Source: Prevotella sp. (GTDB lineage: Bacteria > Bacteroidota > Bacteroidia > Bacteroidales > Bacteroidaceae). Taken from it: a stretch of 64,000 nucleotides of DNA. The stretch covers positions 29,183-93,182 of the forward strand of contig JAFZBK010000068.1 of assembly GCA_017561825.1 (NCBI GenBank), written 5' to 3'. The position numbers and the translations under genes are program-made. This document shows, in pieces, positions 25,712 to 33,200 of this stretch. The notes below the pieces were generated by a model. It made no database searches and was not told where the DNA came from. It was given only the letters and a program-made list of their open reading frames with translations. Position 1 is the first letter of the stretch. Each line of letters begins with the position of its first letter.

Positions 25712-27796
25712 CTAATTTACCACCTTCTTGCCATTCACGATATAGACGCCCTTTGGCAGATTCTTGAGTGAAACGCCATTGGGCAGACGTACGCCTTGGA
25801 TAGTGTAGATAAGTGTAGAAGAATTGCGGTTGATGTTGATATCCTCGATGCCCGTAGTTACCACACCCTTCAGTCCGTCCTTATCATAGTAGCCACCATT
25901 CTGGAAGGGGAAGTCGGCCGTCTGTGGTGATCCTGCACTACTGAAGATAATGAATGCAGGTTGTGTGGCTGATGAGTTCTTCTCCTTCGTGCCGTCCCAT
26001 GACCATTTCCACACATCGTTGCCATTGTCGGCCGTCCAGATCTTCACGCAGTCCACACCCGGCCAGTTCTGGCGCTGTGAGAAAGTGAAGTTGTCGGATG
26101 GCGTGTTGGTCCATGCCCAGCAGGCAATCGTTGATGTCCAGTTGACGGGAGCCTCAAAGAAGGCGCACACTTCGTTCTCGCCCATGGTACAGAAAGCAGG
26201 GATGACGAACTGCTCAGGATGATCCTCTTTCAGCGTATAGGAACGACTAATCACGCTTGTTACGCTTCCGTTCACCAGTAATCCCACCTTCAGGATATAG
26301 TTACCTTCCTCAGAGAACGAAAGTGATGTGCCACTGTCAACCTTCGTATTTGCAGCCGTTGGCTCGGAACCATCGAGCGTATAAACCAGCTGTGCGTTTT
26401 CGTTCTCAGATACCGCGATGAGACGTACATTGAAAGCCTCCTTATAAGTACCCGACATCTTATCTGTCCATGCCACCTCGGCCTTCTTGGTAAGGTAGTA
26501 TTTATAATGATAGCCCGAGAGGATCTCCTGCCACTGACTGTTGGGTTGGTAGCCGTCGGTATTACTTCCCACCACTACGATCAGTCGGTTCTCATCGTTC
26601 GTTTTGATCAGGTTGGCATAATACTCCTTCGCGCTGCGCATATTCGAGTAACTGCTCGTATTGGTGATGCCTGCCACCTTACGCGCTTCGATCATTGCCT
26701 TAATCTCAGGCTTGTAGGCCTGCCAGTGCTTGAGGAACACACAGGGTGTACCCGGCATGGCCAGCAGGAAGGCATTGGCGGCCAGCGTATCCTTCCTGAT
26801 GGGATCCTGTTCGGCATTGGAACGTTTCTCTGTGTCGTGGTTCTCAATGAAGGTCACGGCATACTGACGGTAGGAAGCATCAGCCATCACACTGGTGTTC
26901 GCTAGTTTTTTCCAGTCGTTGCCATTGGCAGCATCACGCACGGTATAGCGGAAGGGGAAGTCGAAGACGGCACTCTGAATCTTCCCATCGTACTTAGTGG
27001 CATCTACCCATTTCTTGCAATTGGTGGCATTACCATCCCAGAACTCTCCCACAGAGTAGGTGGGGTTACTGGCGTTGTTGTATATGCCGAAATACTTGGC
27101 GGGGAAGCCCTTTGCCACATCGTAGCGGAAGCCAGAATAGCCGAACTCATCACTAAGGAGCATGTTCAGGTAAGCCTTGACGTTGGTCTGAACGTTCTCG
27201 CTGGCATGGTCAAGGTCGCGCATGCCACCCCAGCCCTCGCACTTACCGCCATACACCTCACTGATTCCTTCAGTGTTGGAGCTAAGACTATAGCCGTTCT
27301 TGTCGGCCCACTCTTTCGTCTTCCCGTCATCATCGTCAGCCACGATGTCGGTAGATTTCAGTTCGTAGGTCACGCCATTATAGGTCTCTCTGGGGAAGTC
27401 CACCCAGTTGCTGACATTACTACGATGGTTGATGACGATATCCGCAATGGTTCCCAATCCCTTCCCCTTGAAGGTCTTTATCATCGAAACGAGTTGTTCC
27501 TTCGTTCCAAAAGAAGAATTGTAGTTGGAAAACCAGTAAAGGGGATCATAACCCATCGAGGTGGAATTGGCAGCTTTGGCACTCTGCGGAATCCATATAA
27601 GGCTGAAACTGCCAGCCAGCTCATCAGCCTGACTCTCCAGCAGTGCCCACTGGGTATCGTCGAAAGAATCCCAGTAGAACCCCTGCAGCATCACGCCACC
27701 GTAGTTCTGTGGCCAACCCTGTGCAGAAGCACTATTTGTGCTACCCCATGTTACCAATACGGCAACCATGCTGAAAAAGTACAATAGTTTTTTCAT
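25712..27796 (-). CDS. Secreted alpha-amylase (GH13) with one starch-binding-like module
   Basis: 694 residues from the ATG at 27796 (MKKLLYFF); an in-frame ATG 33 bp further out lies in leader sequence. The signal peptide ends SASA before Gln26. The GH13 barrel runs about 30-435, with Asp226 (GFRYDVAKG), Glu251 (SVGEFWDG) and Asp321 (FIENHDT). A chitobiase-C-like beta domain (VYTLDGSEPTAANT) follows, then one CBM26-like module (about 545-645) and the tail IYTIQGVRLPNG...LPKGVYIVNGKKVV. First gene of a three-gene operon. Two TATCTTTG boxes and a LacI-type site lie upstream. Confidence 0.93.
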   Translation of the reverse strand: MKKLLYFFSMVAVLVTWGSTNSASAQGWPQNYGGVMLQGFYWDSFDDTQWALLESQADELAGSFSLIWIPQSAKAANSTSMGYDPLYWFSNYNSSFGTKEQLVSMIKTFKGKGLGTIADIVINHRSNVSNWVDFPRETYNGVTYELKSTDIVADDDDGKTKEWADKNGYSLSSNTEGISEVYGGKCEGWGGMRDLDHASENVQTNVKAYLNMLLSDEFGYSGFRYDVAKGFPAKYFGIYNNASNPTYSVGEFWDGNATNCKKWVDATKYDGKIQSAVFDFPFRYTVRDAANGNDWKKLANTSVMADASYRQYAVTFIENHDTEKRSNAEQDPIRKDTLAANAFLLAMPGTPCVFLKHWQAYKPEIKAMIEARKVAGITNTSSYSNMRSAKEYYANLIKTNDENRLIVVVGSNTDGYQPNSQWQEILSGYHYKYYLTKKAEVAWTDKMSGTYKEAFNVRLIAVSENENAQLVYTLDGSEPTAANTKVDSGTSLSFSEEGNYILKVGLLVNGSVTSVISRSYTLKEDHPEQFVIPAFCTMGENEVCAFFEAPVNWTSTIACWAWTNTPSDNFTFSQRQNWPGVDCVKIWTADNGNDVWKWSWDGTKEKNSSATQPAFIIFSSAGSPQTADFPFQNGGYYDKDGLKGVVTTGIEDININRNSSTLIYTIQGVRLPNGVSLKNLPKGVYIVNGKKVVN

Positions 27797-27826
27797 GAAG
27801 ATAATAATTGTTATAGGTTTACTTTG

Positions 27827-27834
27827 CAAAGATA
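27827..27834 (-). promoter_or_regulatory. Alternative -7 box (TATCTTTG) before the amylase operon
   Basis: Minus-strand TATCTTTGCAAAG occurs twice, 21 bp apart. This inner copy is 31 bp from the start codon. It has no TTG at the right distance, and the outer copy shares its spacing with the sus promoter, so the outer one is favoured. Confidence 0.4.
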
Positions 27835-27847
27835 ATCATTCTCTTTG

Positions 27848-27879
27848 CAAAGATAAGTATTTTTTGCATGGGTTGTATG
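27848..27879 (-). promoter_or_regulatory. Regulated promoter of the amylase operon
   Basis: On the minus strand CATACA (27874-27879) is followed after 18 bp by TATCTTTG (27848-27855). There is no TTG at -33. The same CATACA-N18-TAnnTTTG layout stands before susC (51226-51257). Confidence 0.6.
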
Positions 27880-27908
27880 CCTTGTCACTATTTTTCTTTG
27901 CGTGAATG

Positions 27909-27924
27909 ATGCAAACGGTTGCAT
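27909..27924. promoter_or_regulatory. LacI-type operator upstream of the amylase operon
   Basis: ATGCAAACGGTTGCAT is a 16-bp near-palindrome with central CG, as LacI-family operators have. Its core GCAAACGGTTGC differs by one base from GCAAACGTTTGC at 51288-51303, the site between susC and the LacI gene. Confidence 0.65.
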
Positions 27925-28435
27925 TTTTATCAAAACCACCCCAAACTAATACCACTATTTTCCCTCCATCTTACTTCTTCCTCGGCATTTCACATCCTAC
28001 TTCGTCATTCCAAACTCCGAATTGAACTAAATGAAGGCAGGTGCCATACCCCTTGGCAACTGAAGAGCACCCAATTGTACATTTGGTAATTGCCCAGTCA
28101 ATAGAACCCGCCAAGCCCCTCGACGTTGCTCAAATGTGCGGGTCGTTTTATCTATATTTATTTGTTTATCTGCCCTTTTATCTGCCCTTTCAAAGAACCT
28201 TATATCTCACCCTTTTCTTTGAGTTCTTGTAGTCCAATGGATAGTCCTTTGCAATTCTCTTCATTCATTTCAAACAGCAGTTTCTTAGGTTTCTTTTTGA
28301 GGTTTTGTCTGTTTGTAATTTATTGTTTTACCTCCTCAATAATCACCAATGCTGTATATCAGCTGTATAGAATAAGTAACCAATCATACATAACCAGGCT
28401 CTTAGTTGTTCGTATTTCAGGATTATCTTCTTATC

Positions 28436-28654
28436 TTACTTACTCTCTTGGAATTCTCGCCAAATCTCGCCTGCCAAATATTTGTCACTACGACAATGCA
28501 AATCGGCTATTCCGTCCTCAATCAGATTGGCGGTTTCCGAATTGTAATAAATGTCGGTAGCCATATCGAGAGGTACATTGAACATCTCGCTTATGCAGAC
28601 AATAATTCTTGCACATTGAGAACTCCTGATAATTTGCTTGCTTTCTTCACTCAT
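28436..28654 (-). CDS. DUF3791-like small protein, third gene of the putative ART toxin cassette
   Basis: 72 residues from the ATG at 28654 (MSEESKQ); an upstream in-frame ATG lies inside the preceding gene. The start overlaps the DUF3990 stop by ATGA. The residues YNSETANLIEDGIADLHCRSDKYLAGEIW resemble the second half of DUF3791 proteins that accompany DUF3990 genes. Small, acidic to neutral and helical, it could be an antitoxin or accessory subunit. Assignment to DUF3791 is weaker than for the first gene. Confidence 0.65.
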   Translation of the reverse strand: MSEESKQIIRSSQCARIIVCISEMFNVPLDMATDIYYNSETANLIEDGIADLHCRSDKYLAGEIWREFQESK

Positions 28655-29121
28655 AGTTGTTCGCTTTCGATAAATGTAAGACATTCCTGAAGCATCCTAT
28701 TTGTACGTATGCAGTACTGGATATTAGGCTTTTCAAATATCAGTTGTCCGAGAGCCTCTTCTTGAGAGATCTCACCTGCGAAATATCTGTCGAGAGTGAT
28801 AATGACTCTATCATTGGCTATACCACCTATGATCATATCATAGTCGCTCGTGTCTATTCCCTCACGACATTGTGCTACAAAATCAAGCCATTCCTTGTCA
28901 TAAGATTCAAAACGTTTGATGTTCCAAAGTGTTTCGTCGCAGGCAAATTCATAAGTATTAAGCCATGCAGACTGTCCTCTTCTTTTAAAACGTTGGGCAT
29001 ATCTCACAGCCTGATCATACAGCGATGTTAGATAGAACCCACGTCCAAAATCAAGATATGAACGTGAATGATCTGTATCGGGACGTTCAATACTTATGTT
29101 TGATGAATGATATAGTTTCAT
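28651..29121 (-). CDS. DUF3990 protein, putative ADP-ribosyltransferase-like toxin
   Basis: 156 residues. The N-terminus KLYHSSN (His5) followed by LDFGRGFYLT (Tyr30) and, near the C-terminus, PNIQYCIRT (Gln135) match the DUF3990 family, which I recall as belonging to the ADP-ribosyltransferase fold clan; His, Tyr and a late acidic or Gln residue would form the NAD site. YDMIIGGIANDRV is a further family segment. No signal peptide, so it acts in the cytoplasm. Both neighbours are DUF3791-type small proteins joined by ATGA overlaps, the arrangement of a toxin-antitoxin locus. Catalysis and target are unproven. Confidence 0.82.
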   Translation of the reverse strand: MKLYHSSNISIERPDTDHSRSYLDFGRGFYLTSLYDQAVRYAQRFKRRGQSAWLNTYEFACDETLWNIKRFESYDKEWLDFVAQCREGIDTSDYDMIIGGIANDRVIITLDRYFAGEISQEEALGQLIFEKPNIQYCIRTNRMLQECLTFIESEQL

Positions 29122-29336
29122 ACGGGTAATACTCCTTTCTCCTTCATATATTCAGTAAGATCTTCCATCAAGTATCGAGAGCTGAATGTGTGCAGTACAT
29201 CGTATGATGGTACGATGTAGTCATACAGGATACCTGATGCCTTTAAACGTTTATATATCTCTTTTTGTGGCAGTTTTAGCAGCACGGATAGCTTTCCGAT
29301 GCAATATGTCACGAATTCCAATGTTTTTTTATCCAT
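29118..29336 (-). CDS. DUF3791 small protein, putative antitoxin
   Basis: 72 residues (MDKKTLEFVTYCIGKLS...). The pattern of an N-terminal helix, KEIYKRLKASGILYDYIVP and SYDVLHTFSSRYLMEDL is typical of DUF3791, a family usually next to DUF3990 genes. The stop overlaps the DUF3990 start by ATGA, giving translational coupling. A truncated HTH reading frame ends just upstream, and a TAAATTTG box lies 109 bp before the start. Confidence 0.8.
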   Translation of the reverse strand: MDKKTLEFVTYCIGKLSVLLKLPQKEIYKRLKASGILYDYIVPSYDVLHTFSSRYLMEDLTEYMKEKGVLPV

Positions 29337-29339
29337 AAG

Positions 29340-29420
29340 CTATTGCATATTTGTTGTTAAAAGATAACGGACATCTACATTTAGTAACTCCGCTATTTCA
29401 TTCAGTTGCTGTATGAATGA
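29340..29420 (-). pseudogene. Remnant of an XRE-type HTH gene
   Basis: A 26-codon minus-strand frame ends 3 bp before the DUF3791 start and reads QQLNEIAELLNVDVRYLLTT, which looks like the end of an XRE helix-turn-helix domain (xLxEIAxLLxVDVRxLL). A stop at 29421-29423 cuts it off and no start codon precedes it. It suggests that the cassette once had, or was captured beside, an HTH regulator gene. Confidence 0.55.
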
Positions 29421-29444
29421 TTAGGCTCTATGATTATTCTGCTA

Positions 29445-29452
29445 CAAATTTA
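29445..29452 (-). promoter_or_regulatory. -7 box (TAAATTTG) for the DUF3791/DUF3990 cassette
   Basis: Minus-strand TAAATTTG matches TAnnTTTG. The -33 TTG is not present at 20 bp. It would transcribe the HTH remnant and then the three genes. Confidence 0.4.
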
Positions 29453-29605
29453 CAAAATAAAAATGATATGTTGGGCGTTTTTCTCCGTTTTTCATTAGAA
29501 AATATCAAAAAAGGCTATACACACACAATAATCTTCCACATGGACAACCTCAGTACGATGCGATAAAACTGGTATTATGCAACTCTACGAATTAGACAAA
29601 TTAAG

Positions 29606-29640
29606 GAGCCATCCCCAGTCCCTCCAAAGGGATGGGTGAA
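29606..29640. repeat. GC-rich palindromic repeat copy, degraded
   Basis: GGAGCCATCCCCAGTCCCTCC, AAAG, then GGATGGG. It shares the words of the copies at 641 and 59606 but its stem is imperfect. Confidence 0.45.
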
Positions 29641-29647
29641 TAGTTTA

Positions 29648-29805
29648 CTCCGCTAAGTTCCTTAACTATCTATATATCAGAAATATGATGGCGGAGGAAT
29701 TCTTTCATCCAGAGGTGAATAAAGACTCCAAGCGTGTCGAATGTAAGCCCCAATTTCTCCGCCATCATCTTTTTAGTTTACAGATAATTAGAGAGTTTAG
29801 CGGAG
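29648..29805. repeat. Long imperfect inverted repeat, possible MITE or hairpin RNA
   Basis: A left arm (29648-29701) starting CTCCGCTAAG and ending ATGATGGCGGAGGAATT-like, and a right arm (29752-29805) that reverses to CTCCGCTAAACTCTCTAATT... and GATGGCGGAGAAATT. The outer about 25 and inner 17 bases pair well, the middle less so. The spacer is 50 bp. No transposase is nearby. Confidence 0.65.
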
Positions 29806-29833
29806 AAATATTGCACATAAACTTCATATAAAG

Positions 29834-29909
29834 AAACTAGGCTACTTTCTCATAGTAACTAGGCTGATTACCACCTCAAACTAGGCCACTTTCTCATAGC
29901 AACTAGGCT
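29834..29909. repeat. Pair of 32-bp direct repeats
   Basis: Units at 29834-29865 and 29878-29909 begin AAACTAGGC and end AACTAGGCT with ACTTTCTCATAG between; they differ at two positions. Each unit also contains AACTAGGC twice. A weaker echo (AAACTATGGCACTTT) stands near 29967. Confidence 0.7.
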
Positions 29910-30186
29910 TCTTACTCGATATTCCCACGTTGGGAACAAAAACTCGTTTATGCTACTTTCCGGCACAAACTATGGCACTTTAGATTATTAACGATTAACC
30001 CTGGTTTTTGTTGACACAATTTCGTTTCTTGCAAATGACGATGGGAGTCGAGAAAGAACATAGCTTTTTTGGAGGTGCCAATACATTCAGGAGGGTATTT
30101 GATACATCACGGATGGTAAAAGTTAAAAATGATTATAGGGTTATCAAATAAAATGCATTGACAAAATGTGAAGCCACTTTTTTCAT

Positions 30187-30194
30187 TACCTTTG
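30187..30194 (+). promoter_or_regulatory. -7 box (TACCTTTG) for the hybrid regulator gene
   Basis: TACCTTTG stands 20 bp before the ATG at 30214. A clear -33 TTG at 20 bp is absent, so strength is uncertain. Confidence 0.5.
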
Positions 30195-30213
30195 TAAGGC
30201 AAACCAATGAGAT

Positions 30214-33200
30214 ATGATGAAGTTACGTACCATACTTATTTGGGTGATCTTGTCACCTCTTCTTTCTTGCTCCACTTGGGGATATTTCTTCCGTACCGTT
30301 GATGTAAAAGACGGTTTGGCGGATAATTTTGTGAGGGATATAGTGCGTGACAGTTACGGCTATATCTGGTTTTCCAGCATCAATGGACTCAGTCGTTACG
30401 ATGGTTATCGGTTCAACAAATATATGCCGCAGCAGTTCGGTGGTCGTAACAACGATGTGACCATGGTGAGAGAGACTGCCGACAAGACCCTTTGGATGGT
30501 CTGCTCAGGCGATTTATATACGTATGTGCAAAGTGAGGATTCGTGGAAGAAAGACGGTAACGACCAACTGTCTGCCCTCGGGGTGAAAGGAACGATGAAG
30601 GTGTTCTATGTGGATGAAAAACATAACCTGTGGGTGGCAACCGATGCAGGGTTGTTCTATTACGACTATTCCATAAAGAAACTCTATGATATGGCCAGTT
30701 TCAGTAAGTCGCCTGTCTCGCATATCGTTTCGAAGAACGGTACCACGGTGGTGGTTACTGCCGACCATAAGATCTACGAGGTGGCAGAGAACAAGGACCG
30801 CCTTACCTTTGTCACCCAGGCACCATCGGTGACATACAGTCGTGACAGTCGTGTGTTCCTCGATAGCAAGATGAACATCTGGTTTTACGACTCGCACTCG
30901 CTGGCTGGTACGCAAGGACTCTTTTCGTTGAAAACCAGACAGTGGCAGCAGTTGTCGGAACTGGCACAGATAGGTAATGTGTTCGTGAATGCTATCACAG
31001 AGGATAACGAAGGAAACTTGTGGGTGGGAACGGATAATGCCGGTGTTCATATCTTTGCCTACCAAGACAAAGCGCTTGGATTAAACAAGGTGATGAGCAT
31101 GAATGCGTTCATGACACGAAGCAGTCATGTGTTCTGTTTCTACCTTGATGACAACAACACGATGTGGGTAGGCTCGGCCAAGTTAGGTGCGGCCTTTGCC
31201 GATTTGTGCAATCCAACCTTTAATCTTGTTTCCACAGGCGATCATGAAGACGTGAGTGCTTTGGTGCAAGACAGCAAGGGTAATCTGTGGATTGGTTTCG
31301 ACGGAGAAGGCATCGTGTCAAAGACGGCAGCCGGTGGGGTAACCCATTTCTCGGCCTTACGAGGACAGTTGCCCTCGAACATCATCACTTCCCTTCTTCT
31401 TCGTGCTGACGGTTCGTTGTTGACAGGTACCTATGGAAGTGGTATTGCCAAGTACAACGGATCGGCCTTCACACCTATTTATACAGATTATCCCACCCTG
31501 AAATACGTGAAGGCGATGGCAGCAGACATCCATGATAACCTTTGGGTGGCAACGGTTGACAGGGGCGTGGTGCGAATCACTCCGCAGGGGAAGACCGTGA
31601 ACTTCACTACCGAGAACTCATCGCTGCTATCCAACGGTACGCTCTGTCTGGCCTGCGACTCGCTGCGGGGTATGCTGTATATAGGAACATCGATGGGCGT
31701 GTCGGTATATGACTGTAACAAAGAGCAGTTCGTCCAACCGGAGCAGTTTGCCAAGCTGAAAGGTTCTTATGTGTCGTCGCTGATGGTTGACCATCGCAGT
31801 GTCTTATGGATTGGCTGCAGAGACGGTCTTCGGGTGTATAGTCCCCATAGCGATGCCATGTATCACCTGACCACCGAAAACGGTATGTCGCACAATGCCG
31901 TCAGGGCCATGACGATGGCTACCGATAAGATTACCGGAGTGGATGGGGGAAGATGTGTGTGGGCCAGTACGGATAACGGTCTGACATGCATCACCATCCA
32001 CATTGACGAGAATAGAAAGGCTACCTATAAGTGTTATCCGTTCCTGGATTCCGACGGTCTGCAAAACGTAGTGTTCTCTAACAATGCCGCCCTGACCACC
32101 GCTGATGGGACGGTCTTGCTGGGCTGTTTCACGGGTTATGTCAGCATTCCGCAGGAGGGCATCACCATACACTATCCCCGACTGATGACGCAGTTTACGG
32201 AATGTAGGGTGAACAGGAAAGAGGTCCCGTTGTCGCAAACCGACTTCACTGTTCATTACAACGACCCGTTCAACATCTCCGTGTCGGCCATGGTTCCGGC
32301 ACTGAATCAGAAGATCAAGTACCTCTATCGTTTCGAGGGTGAAGAGGAATGGACAAGAGCACCGGGAAGTACGCTCTACTTCGTATCGCTAAGACCAGGA
32401 AAGCATGTGTTGCAGGTGAAGGCGGTGCTACCCGATATGACGGAAAGTGAAATTGCCGAACTGCCCATTAAGGTGTTGCCGCCCTTCTGGCAGTCGAAAC
32501 CCGCCCTGCTCTTCTACCTGTTACTCCTGTTGGGTGCCGTCTATTTGATATATAGAGCCTTGTCGTACAGACAACGACGAGAGATCGCCATGAAGCAGAT
32601 GGAGATCAACCTGAAGAAGTATGATATGGAGGAACAGAAGATCCGGTTCTTTACCAATATCAGTCACGACCTCAAGACACCGTTGACGCTGGTGGTTGCC
32701 CCGTTAGAGAAGATACGCGAAGCCAGTCTGCCGGCACCCATCCGCACGGAGCTGGATGTGGCTTGGCGGAATGCGCGTCAGCTCTATGATTTGGTGTTGG
32801 AACTGTTGGATTTCCGTCGTCTGGATGTGGGCATGGAGAAGCTGAACCTCAAGCATGGGGATATCGTGGGCTTTGTCAGACAGACCGTTCAGGGCTTTGC
32901 CTATTATGTGATGCGCAAGCAGATCAAGCTGCAGATGCTGTTGCCGCAGGAGTCGGTGGAGATTGATTTCGACGAAAACAAGATGCGACGCATCATCACC
33001 AACCTGCTGTCGAACGCGTATAAGTATAATGTGGATAACGGCTCTGTAACCGTTACGCTCACCACCAATGCTGGTCCCAATCCTACACTGGTGCTCAGTG
33101 TGGCCGATACTGGAATCGGTGTGAACGATAAACGACATATCTTCGACCGCTTCATCCAGGAGACACACGGACAGGAGCAGGAAGGTAGCGGACTGGGTCT

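Larger units (their letters stand above)
27797..28435. other. Intergenic stretch with amylase control region and unassigned sequence
   Basis: The left third holds the amylase promoter elements and LacI-type palindrome. From about 27950 onward I see no gene that I recognise. A minus-strand open fragment of about 41 codons ends at a stop at 28200-28202 (peptide includes KPKKLLFEMNEENCKGLSI) and begins after a stop near 28325; it may be the relic of a lost gene. Long plus-strand frames here have low-complexity Phe/Cys/Ser content and look spurious. Confidence 0.6.
29337..30213. other. Non-coding stretch between the DUF3990 cassette and the hybrid regulator
   Basis: No intact gene. It contains the HTH remnant, a -7 box for the cassette, a GC-rich repeat copy (29606), a long imperfect inverted repeat (29648-29805), a 32-bp direct repeat (29834-29909) and the hybrid-regulator promoter. 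The base composition is AT-rich. Confidence 0.8.

Noticed and set aside
27827-27834. Inner TATCTTTG as the main amylase promoter.
   Set aside because: It lacks TTG at -33 and the spacing to CATACA and to the LacI-type site does not match the sus promoter, whereas the copy at 27848 does. It is kept only as an alternative.
28126-28560. Plus-strand open frame of 144 codons between the amylase and DUF3990 loci.
   Set aside because: It is rich in Phe, Cys, Ser and Tyr with low complexity, overlaps the third gene of the cassette in antisense, and lacks a promoter.
29834-29909. Possible CRISPR with 32-bp repeats.
   Set aside because: There are only two units, separated by 12 bp, which is too short for a spacer, and the repeats differ.
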